A DNA stretch of 64,000 nt from the NCBI GenBank assembly GCA_017412055.1, contig JAFQOW010000041.1, forward strand, positions 1 to 64,000, written 5' to 3'. A program made the position numbers and the translations under genes. Below the pieces are notes generated by a model. The model was given only the letters and a program-made list of their open reading frames with translations. It had not been told where the DNA came from and ran no database searches. This DNA comes from Lachnospiraceae bacterium. Lineage in GTDB: Bacteria > Bacillota > Clostridia > Lachnospirales > Lachnospiraceae. Below, piece after piece: positions 14,794-23,608 of this stretch (positions within the stretch are counted from its first letter, which is position 1; every line of letters begins with the position of its first letter).

Positions 14794-15933
14794 TTAATAT
14801 TCTATAGGTTTAATGTTAAGTGCTTCAATGACTTCTTCAAGAGAATTAAATTGTGTATAACCTTCTGTAGAACCGGTTGTTTCATGGAACCAGTTAAGTC
14901 TGAACTTTTTAGAACCATCTTCTGAGGTATAATCAGCATATTCCTCAACTTCCTCAAGTTTTACAAATACAGGAAGAGTATCTGTTGAAGTCTTTCTCAA
15001 TGAATGAGTTGTTATGGGTCTGCCATTGTATTGAACTTCTACAGTCCAACCTTTATCTTGAAGATCATCTAAAAGAGCATTCATATCGGCATAACCAACT
15101 TCTTGTGCAAAGAGGTCTTTATCTTCTGTTGTATTATCGCAACCCATACCAAGGTCTAATGAACCCGAATATGTATTAATCGTGTCAATGATATTCTTAA
15201 CAGATTGAGCATCAAGTTTACAACCATTGAACATATTAACAGCAATCTGCAAATAAGATAAATTAGAAGTAAATGAAGTGAGATTAGAACAACCACTGAA
15301 CATAGTACCGCCCTGCGCCAATCTGGACAAGTCAGAAGAGAATGATTCGAGATTAGAACATCCTTTGAACATAAGACGAGCCTGTATCAAATTAGGTAAA
15401 TCAGAAGTGAAATGGGTAAGACTAATGCAACTATGGAACATCGCATCACCAGCTGTCAAATCCCACAAAGGTTCAAACCAGGCCCCAACAACAATATCAG
15501 TAGTTTGATAATTAGCATCCACTGCTTTTATATCGTCAAGAGTTGTACAACCTTTATACTTAAATGTTACTTCATTAATTGTCTCTTTACTACCATCAGA
15601 CCACTTAGCCGTTTTAGTAGTAGCATTAGGAGCATGAATTTGAAGTTGTCCTTTATCAATTGCTGAGAATTCTGCCTCAATATATGTATAAGGGAGATAG
15701 ATAGTAGTCTGGGAATCTATTGTAAGTGCTTTAGTATCAATGAATCCTACTAATTTATCATCTTGATATACGAAAGGAGAAACGAGTTTGTCACCCTTGG
15801 GCCATTCAGAAGAACTAGTAGGAACATTTACTTTATTAGTACCTAACAGGTAAAAAGTTACATAGCCTTCTTCGTCTCTTTTTAAGCCATTAGGCCAGAC
15901 TGAGTTAGGCGGGTTAAATAAATCAGTTGTCAT
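14794..15933 (-). CDS. leucine-rich-repeat phage adhesin, paralogue
   Basis: This is a 379-residue protein with the same N-terminal region as the downstream adhesin (SVWPN, QDDKLVGFIDTKALTI). Residues about 165-235 hold three to four LRR units (LMFKGCSNLESFSSDLSRL, MFSGCSNLTSFTSNLSYL). It has fewer repeats than its paralogue and no G tract. Its C-terminus is about as long but different. A receptor-binding or decoration role is likely. Together they look like a tandem duplication that has diverged in repeat number. Confidence 0.75.
   Translation of the reverse strand: MTTDLFNPPNSVWPNGLKRDEEGYVTFYLLGTNKVNVPTSSSEWPKGDKLVSPFVYQDDKLVGFIDTKALTIDSQTTIYLPYTYIEAEFSAIDKGQLQIHAPNATTKTAKWSDGSKETINEVTFKYKGCTTLDDIKAVDANYQTTDIVVGAWFEPLWDLTAGDAMFHSCISLTHFTSDLPNLIQARLMFKGCSNLESFSSDLSRLAQGGTMFSGCSNLTSFTSNLSYLQIAVNMFNGCKLDAQSVKNIIDTINTYSGSLDLGMGCDNTTEDKDLFAQEVGYADMNALLDDLQDKGWTVEVQYNGRPITTHSLRKTSTDTLPVFVKLEEVEEYADYTSEDGSKKFRLNWFHETTGSTEGYTQFNSLEEVIEALNIKPIEY
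15225..15440 (-). repeat. 66-nt coding repeats in adhesin paralogue
   Basis: Three to four units of the same LRR family, with Cys-containing turns (KGCSNL, SGCSNL). Boundaries are approximate. Confidence 0.6.
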
Positions 15934-15945
15934 ATAAAATATTTA
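15934..15945 (-). promoter_or_regulatory. late promoter-like TAAATA box
   Basis: TAAATA (15940-15945) exactly 12 nt from the ATG at 15933, inside the 17-nt gap after terminase. Confidence 0.55.
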
Positions 15946-15950
15946 GAATT

Positions 15951-17423
15951 TTACCAGCTTAGTTCTTGCCATCCCATTAGCTCTAATTCTTCACGAGATG
16001 CTTCTAATAAATCTTCATCAAATGGTCCGCCCATATGTAAATTAAAACGGGTCTTAGAAAATAACAAAGGTGCTACTCTATATCCTTCAATATCTTTGTG
16101 CATATTTTCAGATTTGAAGTTCTTATCAATTTCGTAAGTAAACTTATTATAAACCTTTATGGGCAACTTTTGTGCTGTCCATTCTTCTACAATAAAATAT
16201 TCTTCTACTAAGTTACGGTGTAAAACATTTAAGGCCCATACAGTAGCCATGACAATATCATCATGATGTCCGCGTTCAGCACACCATACGTTATTCGTTT
16301 TCTTTTGAAAATGTCCAAGTTCCTCAATAAAGCGGCGGTCATGTATTTTCACTGCCCAGTTATTGCAAAGCCATGTTTTCATATTAACAACAGCTGGAGC
16401 TTTGGTATTATTAGTAGAAATAACGCCAGGACGGAAATTCTTAGATGATGATTTGGCAACACCATAATTTACAAAATGCGGGTAGTTATGGTCATAATAT
16501 AATTTGTTACAAAGGTCAACGCCGATACCATTACGTTCTACTGACATAACAGGATTGCCATACATCTTAGCTATTTCTAATATAACCGTTGCAAAATCAG
16601 TAGGGTCAATTAAACTAGAATAATACATAGCAACCTGGTCTATGTCATCTAGTTCGGTAATATCAAATATTTGTATAACAGAAGCATCTTTACCTAAACC
16701 TTCTGCGACATCGATACCCATCGTATAAACGCGATTAGTTTCAGGCATTCTCCATATATTCAAACAACCGTCATACATAGTTTCAATAGGTTCCTTAATA
16801 TCTTCCTTCATCTGTTCAAAGACACGAATCGGGAAAGCTGAGTTATGAGAACCTAAGAAACGACATTCATATTCCTGTTCAAAGCGGTCAACGTCACCGT
16901 TTAATTCAGTTTCAATAACATTTTTCTTCCATGCTGCTCCACGACCAGGTACATCAGACCAAATAACCTTTTCTACTTGGAAATTGTTTCTGCCTTCTTC
17001 CGCACGTTGCACAAGGTCATAAAATACATTATCTGTACCATTAGGAGTAGATGATACAAATAACTTAGCGTTAGGGGCAGCAATAAGAGTAGGAGTAACC
17101 GCAGCCCAGAAAGGTTTAGCAATAGATTCTTCTACGAAAGCAAACTCGTCAAGAATCAAACATGATGCAGACTGACCACGAATGGCATTTTCTGAAGTAG
17201 GAGATGCAACAATACGAGAACCATTTTTGAACTTTGCACTCATATCATTCCATTCACCGTCAACCGGCTCTTTAATCCAGTTAGGTAATTCAGTATATGC
17301 AAGTTTAATACGACCGAAAATTTCCTTAGCCATTGTTTCCTTATGAGCAAGAATAATAATAAGCTGGTCAGGATTAAAGTTAGCAAGCCAAAGAGCATAT
17401 ATGGTCATCAAAGTCGATTTACC
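15951..17423 (-). CDS. terminase large subunit, C-terminal part (after +1 shift)
   Basis: These 490 codons carry most of a T4 gp17-type packaging motor. From the frameshift: GKST of the P-loop, the Walker B region (CLILDEFAF), the coupling motif (SSTPNG), and the RNase-H-like nuclease with its acidic residues (GIDVAEG, SVERNGIG, HHDDIVMA). There is no sensible start codon in this frame near the P-loop, so the part must be joined to the upstream frame (17425-17727). Together they give 591 residues, close to T4 gp17 (about 610). The motor cleaves and pumps DNA into the prohead. The T4 name is by family similarity. Confidence 0.85.
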   Translation of the reverse strand, partial: GKSTLMTIYALWLANFNPDQLIIILAHKETMAKEIFGRIKLAYTELPNWIKEPVDGEWNDMSAKFKNGSRIVASPTSENAIRGQSASCLILDEFAFVEESIAKPFWAAVTPTLIAAPNAKLFVSSTPNGTDNVFYDLVQRAEEGRNNFQVEKVIWSDVPGRGAAWKKNVIETELNGDVDRFEQEYECRFLGSHNSAFPIRVFEQMKEDIKEPIETMYDGCLNIWRMPETNRVYTMGIDVAEGLGKDASVIQIFDITELDDIDQVAMYYSSLIDPTDFATVILEIAKMYGNPVMSVERNGIGVDLCNKLYYDHNYPHFVNYGVAKSSSKNFRPGVISTNNTKAPAVVNMKTWLCNNWAVKIHDRRFIEELGHFQKKTNNVWCAERGHHDDIVMATVWALNVLHRNLVEEYFIVEEWTAQKLPIKVYNKFTYEIDKNFKSENMHKDIEGYRVAPLLFSKTRFNLHMGGPFDEDLLEASREELELMGWQELSW

Positions 17424-17430
17424 GGATCTG
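17418..17430 (-). other. +1 frameshift site in terminase P-loop
   Basis: On the coding strand the site reads CAG ATC CGG TAA. The active product requires CAG ATC (C) GGT AAA. The heptamer TCCGGTA closely matches the second frameshift site at 57006-57014. CGG is an uncommon Arg codon here and is followed directly by a stop, as in some programmed +1 sites. Confidence 0.6.
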
Positions 17431-17727
17431 ACGAGAAGTATTAAAAATAACACGGTTATGGTTTTTCATCGTAGAAAGCATACGCTTCTGATATTCACGT
17501 AATTGAATATGCTCACGTTTACGGTCACCATTAATAATAGTAAAGAAAGTCTCAGCAAAGAAATGAACATCAGACATTGAACGCTTCATCGCTGCAACCA
17601 TTTGAGGTGTCATTTCATAACGAGATTCTGCGGTTGGTAATGCCTTATTTCCAAGATAATATTGCTCTTCTGCTATAACATCTTGACCGAAAACTGTTTC
17701 TATTCTTTTGTTTGACTTTCTAGCCAT
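17419..17727 (-). CDS. terminase large subunit, N-terminal part (before +1 shift)
   Basis: This frame starts MARKSNKRIETVFGQD, has the gp17-type lead-in (REYQKRMLSTMKNHNRVIF) and reaches SRQI of the Walker A motif. It then reads CGG-TAA and stops. Shifting +1 after the ATC codon (skipping C17424) gives SRQIGKST, matching T4's SRQLGKTT. The gene is therefore split in the middle of its ATP-binding loop. Either the ribosome shifts here or the sequence has one extra base. A TAAATA box precedes it by 12 nt. Confidence 0.85.
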   Translation of the reverse strand: MARKSNKRIETVFGQDVIAEEQYYLGNKALPTAESRYEMTPQMVAAMKRSMSDVHFFAETFFTIINGDRKREHIQLREYQKRMLSTMKNHNRVIFNTSRQIR

Positions 17728-17739
17728 TGACTCTATTTA
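17728..17739 (-). promoter_or_regulatory. late promoter-like TAAATA box (terminase)
   Basis: TAAATA (17734-17739), 12 nt from the terminase ATG. Back to back with the plus-strand box at 17747 within a 31-bp intergenic region. Confidence 0.6.
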
Positions 17740-17746
17740 ATATTAA

Positions 17747-17758
17747 TAAATAGAAACG
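17747..17758 (+). promoter_or_regulatory. late promoter-like TAAATA box
   Basis: TAAATA (17747-17752), 12 nt from the ATG at 17759. Divergent from the terminase box. Confidence 0.6.
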
Positions 17759-18661
17759 ATGGCGACAAATGCATTAGGTACCTTTTTAACAAAATTTCAA
17801 GATTGGAAATTTTGTCCTCCAAGTGATCATTTATGGACTGTTTCTATAGTATTACACCCAAGAGGAGACAAAAATAGTACAAATAATTTTGGAGCGTTAT
17901 TCAATAATATTTGTCAGGTTAACAGCAAGTTTGATTCAATGTTCAGCCCTAAATGGAAACTTACTGTAAATGGTGAAGAAAATACATATTTTGGCTCATT
18001 ACAAGATTCTAAAATAGGTTTATTTTTAGCCACTGATATTAGTTTCAATGCTAACTCTGTTAATATAACTGATAGTCAATCAGGCCTTAACCAACAGTTT
18101 ACAGGTTTCCTTAGTTTCGGTAAAACACAAACAGGAAGAAACCACAACCATGCTATTAAAATTAAATTCCTTAAATCTAACTGGGATATAAATGATTTAT
18201 TTATTGATAGATGGATTGCAGCTATTGGTCAGCAAGGTCTTATTGAAGATGAATCTCTTCCGAATATTAAAGGTAATATTGTTATTACTGAGTATGCGTG
18301 TGGTATTCCCGGAAAAAATGACGGGACATGGTTTGCTAGAAAACAGATTATTTTAACTAAAGCATTTCCTAAGTCGAGAGACCAAATAGAATATTCTTAT
18401 TCTTCAGACAGTGCTGGTGAATTTAAATCTAAAGGTGTTGATTTTGAGTTTGATGCGTATCAAGTTACATACTTTGCACCAGGTGGCGGAACAGCTGCTG
18501 CTCCTGCTGTTGTATCTAATAAAACAAAATCTGCAACTACTAATAAAGAAACTAGTATTTCTACACCTGGAAAAGATATATTAATCGGTGTAATAACAGA
18601 TAAGAATGTTCCTAGTGGAGATGCAGCTCCTGCTAATTCATCATTTAATAATATGGCTTAA
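17759..18661 (+). CDS. tail-tube-fold protein (gp19/gp54-like)
   Basis: This is a 300-residue protein. The part up to residue 235 has the pattern of contractile-tail tube-fold proteins: strands interspersed with a conserved LKSNWDINDLFIDRWIAAIG segment and ending in DFEFDAYQVTYF. The tail (residues 240-300) is low complexity, Ala/Thr/Ser-rich. It could be a tube terminator, tube initiator or a specialised tube ring; T4 gp54 and gp19 share the fold. It opens the neck/baseplate block from its own late-type box. Confidence 0.55.
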   Translation: MATNALGTFLTKFQDWKFCPPSDHLWTVSIVLHPRGDKNSTNNFGALFNNICQVNSKFDSMFSPKWKLTVNGEENTYFGSLQDSKIGLFLATDISFNANSVNITDSQSGLNQQFTGFLSFGKTQTGRNHNHAIKIKFLKSNWDINDLFIDRWIAAIGQQGLIEDESLPNIKGNIVITEYACGIPGKNDGTWFARKQIILTKAFPKSRDQIEYSYSSDSAGEFKSKGVDFEFDAYQVTYFAPGGGTAAAPAVVSNKTKSATTNKETSISTPGKDILIGVITDKNVPSGDAAPANSSFNNMA

Positions 18662-18670
18662 ATAAAAATA
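18659..18670 (+). promoter_or_regulatory. late promoter-like TAAATA box containing a stop codon
   Basis: The TAA of TAAATA is the stop codon of the upstream gene; spacing to the ATG at 18671 is 12 nt. Confidence 0.55.
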
Positions 18671-20065
18671 ATGTCAGAATGTAATACCACAGAGATACAT
18701 AATATATTGGTAGATGAGCGTACTGGTGCTATTATTAAAGATTACGCAGATAAGAAAACAGTATATGCCGAAAATGAAATAAAAGTAGCTACCGGAGAAA
18801 AATCTACTACTCCGGCTGTTTGTGAAATTACGCCTATCCAAGCTTATATGTCAACAAATCTTAATAATAAGATTAAGACATATGAAGATATAGCTACTCG
18901 TATTCTTAATATGCTTGGTTATCCTTCAGTAGGTGTTACTGATTTGCATAGAGACCAGATTTTTGAAGCTATATCTATCGCAGTAGAAACTTATATGCAA
19001 TATTGTGGTTATACTGATGAGCTTCTTGTTTTTGACTCTCGTCTTTATGAAGAAAATAAAGGTATTCGTATTGACCAACTTTATACTATCGCTTCTATAG
19101 AAGCTACCCATGATAAGGGTGGTATTCAGAGAGCAATAGACCGCGGGCCTGACCACAATCTTAAATCTAATAGAGATGTTTATGTAACTAAAGTACCAAT
19201 TCCTGCAATAGATTATTACATTTCTGAAAAGGAATTTGACTTCCTTGCTGCCAACTGTAAAGAAGCAGATAAAGAATTACTTTGTCATCTTAAAGATATT
19301 TCCCGTCGTCATCCTGATGGTATTGAAGAATTATCTATTATTACGGGCATGCTTTATGAATATCTTATTCTCAGACGTGGATATAAACAGTGCCAATTTA
19401 AGAAGTCTAAAGATAAAGTTGTAACAGAGGGAGGTGAGAGACTTAATATCTATTGGGAAGATTCTGAACTTGGTAAGCAGCGAGATGAGCTTCATTACGC
19501 TAAGATGTATGACTATGACGTAATGGATTATCGTAAAGTAATTTCTGTATATGATTTCCAAGAAGGTTCATCATCTGCTATGTCATCTCTCTTTGCATTC
19601 GAAACTGCAATGGCTGCCACTACATATTATAACTATCAATTCTCAATGCGTGGCTTCGACCTTACTTCTTGGACAGCAATGAATATGTGGAGAAAGGACC
19701 GTGATAAGTTATTGGCAACCAAACACTCATGGAATTTTGACCCTCATACACAATATTTCACATTATCTCCACAACCCCGTAAAGACCGTGAACGTTTCTT
19801 CGGTGTGCTTCATTGTTATGTTGAGCAACCTCTTCGAGATGTAATTAAATCTCCATGGGTATGGCGTTATGCGCTTGCTCTTTGTAAGATTATTATCGGC
19901 ACAGTTCGCTCTAAGTGGGGTGATGTGCAACTTCTCGGTGGTGGTGTTATCAGCGGCAATACTTTGCTTCAAGCCGGTGAAACTGAAAAGAAAGAACTTG
20001 AACAACAACTTATTGAAAAACGAGGCTTTGGCGAAGCTGAACCCCCAGTATTTTTTATAGGATAA
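18671..20065 (+). CDS. neck / head-completion protein, gp13-like
   Basis: This is a 464-residue protein. The N-terminal half has a gp13-type helical start (YEDIATRILNMLGYP, then DQIFEAISIAVETYMQYCGY) followed by the strand pair seen in phage neck proteins. The C-terminal half (residues about 350-440) has the typical fold ending FTLSPQP, LHCYVEQP and WVWRYALALCKIIIG. It is longer than T4 gp13 (309), with an insertion in the middle. With gp14 downstream it would close the portal and join head to tail. Confidence 0.7.
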   Translation: MSECNTTEIHNILVDERTGAIIKDYADKKTVYAENEIKVATGEKSTTPAVCEITPIQAYMSTNLNNKIKTYEDIATRILNMLGYPSVGVTDLHRDQIFEAISIAVETYMQYCGYTDELLVFDSRLYEENKGIRIDQLYTIASIEATHDKGGIQRAIDRGPDHNLKSNRDVYVTKVPIPAIDYYISEKEFDFLAANCKEADKELLCHLKDISRRHPDGIEELSIITGMLYEYLILRRGYKQCQFKKSKDKVVTEGGERLNIYWEDSELGKQRDELHYAKMYDYDVMDYRKVISVYDFQEGSSSAMSSLFAFETAMAATTYYNYQFSMRGFDLTSWTAMNMWRKDRDKLLATKHSWNFDPHTQYFTLSPQPRKDRERFFGVLHCYVEQPLRDVIKSPWVWRYALALCKIIIGTVRSKWGDVQLLGGGVISGNTLLQAGETEKKELEQQLIEKRGFGEAEPPVFFIG

Positions 20066-20069
20066 TTTT

Positions 20070-20723
20070 ATGAATAGAGAAATTTTAATAGAACAAATTT
20101 TAAACGATGCAAAAGAAGGTTATCTTACTGAAGGTAAGGTTAAATCCAAACACGCACCTGGATGGTATCGTACATGGGATAAACCATCAGGCGATTTAAA
20201 GCATCAAAGGAGCAGAAATGCTTGGCATACTCCGGACCATTTGAAATATATTGCTAGGGCATTTATTGACGCATTTAATGAATGGTCAGATAGTGTTATT
20301 AGAGGTCATAAAATGGAAAATCGCCCTAAAGTACCCCAATTATTGTTGGATGACCCCCATCAAAATGCAATTTTAGGTTTAGCTGATAAAGTATATAATA
20401 ATATTGAAGAATATTCTCCGGCATTTAAGCGCATGCCTAAACCGGCAGAAATATTAGCTGCTGTAAAGCAGGTAGTAGCAGGAGAAATTAATCTTGATAT
20501 TAATTTTGGTGGTATGAAAAGCGCTCTTAAATATAAAATTCCTGGTCGTGATGGGCTCATTATGAAAAAAGAAATACGTAAGCTTTTTAAGTCAGAGCAA
20601 TTTAAAAATGCATTAGAAAAAATATATAAAGAGAACTATAGAGATGTCGTTGGTTCTTGGGACCAGATTAAAGGTGTATTTGACCGAAAACCAAAAATCG
20701 GTAATAAGCTTTCTGAAGTCTAA
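20070..20723 (+). CDS. hypothetical protein between gp13 and gp14
   Basis: This is a 217-residue basic protein (MNREILIEQILNDAKEGYLT...). It contains an Arg/His/Trp-rich part (HAPGWYRTWDKP, KHQRSRNAWHTPDHL) and a helical C-terminus. No family was recognised. The location suggests a head or neck component. It has no TAAATA box and starts 4 nt after the gp13-like gene, so it depends on that transcript. A terminator follows it. Confidence 0.6.
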   Translation: MNREILIEQILNDAKEGYLTEGKVKSKHAPGWYRTWDKPSGDLKHQRSRNAWHTPDHLKYIARAFIDAFNEWSDSVIRGHKMENRPKVPQLLLDDPHQNAILGLADKVYNNIEEYSPAFKRMPKPAEILAAVKQVVAGEINLDINFGGMKSALKYKIPGRDGLIMKKEIRKLFKSEQFKNALEKIYKENYRDVVGSWDQIKGVFDRKPKIGNKLSEV

Positions 20724-20729
20724 AGATTT

Positions 20730-20757
20730 AAGGTGCATGAAAATGCACCTTTTATTT
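20730..20757 (+). terminator. intrinsic terminator with GAAA loop
   Basis: A 9-bp stem (20730-20738 with 20743-20751, AAGGTGCAT/ATGCACCTT) has a GAAA tetraloop and then TTATTTT, which runs into the late box of the next gene. Confidence 0.85.
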
Positions 20758-20769
20758 TAAATAATATTA
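20758..20769 (+). promoter_or_regulatory. late promoter-like TAAATA box
   Basis: TAAATA (20758-20763), 12 nt from the ATG at 20770, joined directly to the terminator's T-tract. Confidence 0.6.
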
Positions 20770-21774
20770 ATGTCTCTTACATATAATACAGATATTCCTA
20801 AGAATACAATGACAAATTATGCAGAAGCTTTTCCGGGCTCTGTAACTTGTTCTAAAAATACTAATATTGCAGAAAATCTTGCTACCCAGGGAGACCAAGT
20901 AGTAATGGATAATAATATTAAGTCATTTATTCTTGAACGTGGATACCCTGTATTGTATTACCCTTATCTTTTTGAAGTAGATAAAGCAGAACATCTTTAC
21001 GGTGAACACTCAGGTGCTGGTTATGGTGTACCTTTTAAAACCTATGCTTATATGACCATTGAAGACCAGCCTTCTTGGTTTGCCGCACAAGGTATTGATA
21101 CTGATGAAACTGCGACTATTTGGATTCATATTAAACTTTGGAAAGATACAGTAAAAGAATATCTTCAAGACCCGGAATGTCCTCAATATAATGATTACAG
21201 CAAAATTTATAATCTTAATTATGTTGAAGAAAAAGATGTTGTAAGAGCTATCGAACCTAAAGTTAAGGACCTTATACAACTTACAACATTCGGAGCTGAC
21301 AGAGAGTTTGATAGAGGCAATAAAATTTTTGAAATCACCTCAAGAGAAGATGAATTATTCTCTGAGAAAGATATGAATATCGCAATGGGTCACTACGTTT
21401 GGAAAGTAACTGCTAAACGTTATCGTTATTCTCACGAATTAGGCATGTCTAATCAAGACCCGAATGGTAAAGATAACCCTTATATCGGTGTAGCCGGCGA
21501 ACAGGGTAATCATGTTGTTTCTGAAACTAAATCGGTTTATCATATGTTCTTAGAAACAGAAGGTCTTATTGATGAAGAAAGTAATGATATTGTATCAGAA
21601 GATAATCGTGAAATTAGTTTAGTTGACGGAATTTACACCACTAAGGTAGAACATACTAAGGTTTATAAGCATGATAATAATGAGGATAGTAAGAAAAACT
21701 TTGATTTAGATACTCGTATTAAGAATGTTTATCAGGACTATTCAAATACTATTCTTTCAAACAACTTATTCTAA
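20770..21774 (+). CDS. neck protein, gp14-like
   Basis: This is a 334-residue protein. The segment from about residue 40 to 130 follows T4 gp14: an LERGYPVLYYPYLF stretch like gp14's MRGVECYYVPREY, then the acidic/Gly GEHSGAGYG, KTYAYMTIEDQPSWFAAQGI and the TIWIHIKLWK strand. The C-terminal third is acidic and variable. gp14 caps the filled head with gp13. Slightly longer than T4 gp14 (256). Confidence 0.7.
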   Translation: MSLTYNTDIPKNTMTNYAEAFPGSVTCSKNTNIAENLATQGDQVVMDNNIKSFILERGYPVLYYPYLFEVDKAEHLYGEHSGAGYGVPFKTYAYMTIEDQPSWFAAQGIDTDETATIWIHIKLWKDTVKEYLQDPECPQYNDYSKIYNLNYVEEKDVVRAIEPKVKDLIQLTTFGADREFDRGNKIFEITSREDELFSEKDMNIAMGHYVWKVTAKRYRYSHELGMSNQDPNGKDNPYIGVAGEQGNHVVSETKSVYHMFLETEGLIDEESNDIVSEDNREISLVDGIYTTKVEHTKVYKHDNNEDSKKNFDLDTRIKNVYQDYSNTILSNNLF

Positions 21775-21776
21775 TC

Positions 21777-21788
21777 TAAATATAACCG
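21777..21788 (+). promoter_or_regulatory. late promoter-like TAAATA box
   Basis: TAAATA (21777-21782), 12 nt from the ATG at 21789. Confidence 0.55.
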
Positions 21789-23600
21789 ATGGCAACGAAT
21801 GTATCTGCTAATAATATGCTCAGTAGCTATGCTTTGTTTAATGCTACTGATATTAAACAATTCATTATCGATCAGTTAAAGGCGAACCCGAATAGTCCAT
21901 TTAAAGATGTAGATTACTTAGGTTCTAACATTAACGCATTTATCGATATTATTGCTGTAATGCTTCAGCAGATACTTTTCTCATACTCAGTTAATGCTGC
22001 AGAAACTTCATTCTCTACTGCACTTCTTTATGAGAATATGTCTCGTATTGTTAGTCTTTTAAACTATAAGTCAACAGGTAAGCAAACTTCTATTCTTCCA
22101 GTACGCTTCACAATTAAAAAAGATATTAGTGAAGAATCTCAGAATATTACTAAGGTTTCTATTCCTAAATTCTTAACAGTAAATTATAATTATCAATTTA
22201 CTTTATTAAATGAAGAGCCTGTATATTTTTCAGAAAATAGTAACGAAGTAACTATTGATACTATTCTTTATCAGGGTCGAGTTCATGAGTCACAGGTTTA
22301 CAACGCAAATGGTGACGATTTTGAATTAATTCATCTTCCGGACCGTTATATTAATGGTTCCACTGGTTCATTTATTAGTGACAATTTCTTTACAGTATAT
22401 GTAGATGAAGATAATAACGGTAAATGGACAGAATATACAGAATCAGCTTCTTTATTCTTAGAAAATTCTGAAGCTCAAAAGTATGAGCGACGTTTTACTG
22501 AAGACTTTGGCTATGAGTTTAAATTTGGTAATGGAACGTATGGTAAGAAATTAAAGAAAAATGCAAAAATTGTAATTTATTACCTAATTTCTGACGGTGA
22601 AGCAGCCTTAGTTGGTAACGATATTATTACTGCTGCTAAATCATTTGCATCTTTTACAACTAGCAAGTTTGAAGAAATTAAAGCATCTGAAGCATATAGC
22701 AGTACAAATGAAAATGAATTAAAGCTTCATTGGTTACGTGTTAAGAATACTGGTCCATCTACTCCTATTGCCTATCCAGAATCAGTAACTTCTATTAGAA
22801 AGAACGCGCCAAAGACATTCGCATCTCAGGGTCGACTTTATAACTTAACTGATTACGAAGCATTTATTAGCAAATATTTCTCATCTTATTGCAAGGACGT
22901 ATATTTCTGTACAAATGATGATTATACATCTTCATACCTTAATTACTTTTATGAGTTAGGTATGGCTTCTCCTCAAAAAGATAGTCGTTTGAATATAGCA
23001 CAGGTTGAATTTATGACAGCAGTAAACTTCAATAATGTTTATTGTTTTCTTGTTCCTGCTATTAATACTATTATTAATGGTAAAGTACCTAATTATCTTA
23101 ATACAGCACTTAAGAGTCAAATTGTTAATAAATGCAAACCACAAATGGGTATCGGTCATAATCTTGTTATTATTGACCCGATTTATAAGGCCTATACCTT
23201 TGGTTCTTATAGCTTAAATGATGAATATTTTAATGCTGAGCAACAGAAAAATAAACTTGTTTTAGTTCGTAATAAGTTTACAAAATACTCATATAATTTC
23301 ATTAAAAATTATTGTGTAGATGCGTTGACTACATATTTTAACTCATTGGGCTTAGGTAGCACTATTAATACTTCTGACATAACTCAGCTTATTAACTCAG
23401 TTCCTGGTGTTAAATCTTTCTATATTGAAGATGCTGACGGTAATAAAGATGATAAAGTAAATCTTTATATATGGAATCCGTTATATTCTAACGAAGATAA
23501 CAATGTAGTTTCCCAACCTTATAAATGTCAGTCATTTGAATTCCCATACTTCTATGACATCGGTAATCTTGCAAACCTTATCGAAGTAATTGAGGAATAA
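21789..23600 (+). CDS. baseplate wedge protein, gp6-like
   Basis: This is a 603-residue protein similar in order and length to T4 gp6 (660). The helical N-terminus (NAFIDIIAVMLQQILFSYSV, then ENMSRIVSLLNY) is the part common to gp6/gpJ wedge proteins. A DFGYEFKFGNGTYG strand and a C-terminal VPGVKSFYIEDADG segment are also typical. It would form, with gp25 and gp53, the inner ring of the baseplate wedge. Confidence 0.8.
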   Translation: MATNVSANNMLSSYALFNATDIKQFIIDQLKANPNSPFKDVDYLGSNINAFIDIIAVMLQQILFSYSVNAAETSFSTALLYENMSRIVSLLNYKSTGKQTSILPVRFTIKKDISEESQNITKVSIPKFLTVNYNYQFTLLNEEPVYFSENSNEVTIDTILYQGRVHESQVYNANGDDFELIHLPDRYINGSTGSFISDNFFTVYVDEDNNGKWTEYTESASLFLENSEAQKYERRFTEDFGYEFKFGNGTYGKKLKKNAKIVIYYLISDGEAALVGNDIITAAKSFASFTTSKFEEIKASEAYSSTNENELKLHWLRVKNTGPSTPIAYPESVTSIRKNAPKTFASQGRLYNLTDYEAFISKYFSSYCKDVYFCTNDDYTSSYLNYFYELGMASPQKDSRLNIAQVEFMTAVNFNNVYCFLVPAINTIINGKVPNYLNTALKSQIVNKCKPQMGIGHNLVIIDPIYKAYTFGSYSLNDEYFNAEQQKNKLVLVRNKFTKYSYNFIKNYCVDALTTYFNSLGLGSTINTSDITQLINSVPGVKSFYIEDADGNKDDKVNLYIWNPLYSNEDNNVVSQPYKCQSFEFPYFYDIGNLANLIEVIEE

Positions 23601-23608
23601 ATAATTTC
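23598..23608 (+). promoter_or_regulatory. late promoter-like TAAATA box containing a stop codon
   Basis: TAAATA (23598-23603); its TAA ends the gp6-like gene. Spacing to the GTG start at 23609 is 11 nt. Confidence 0.5.

Noticed and set aside
13264-15933. Diversity-generating retroelement at the adhesins
   Set aside because: No reverse transcriptase and no template/variable repeat pair was seen in the window; variation, if any, would come from the LRR units or the G tract.
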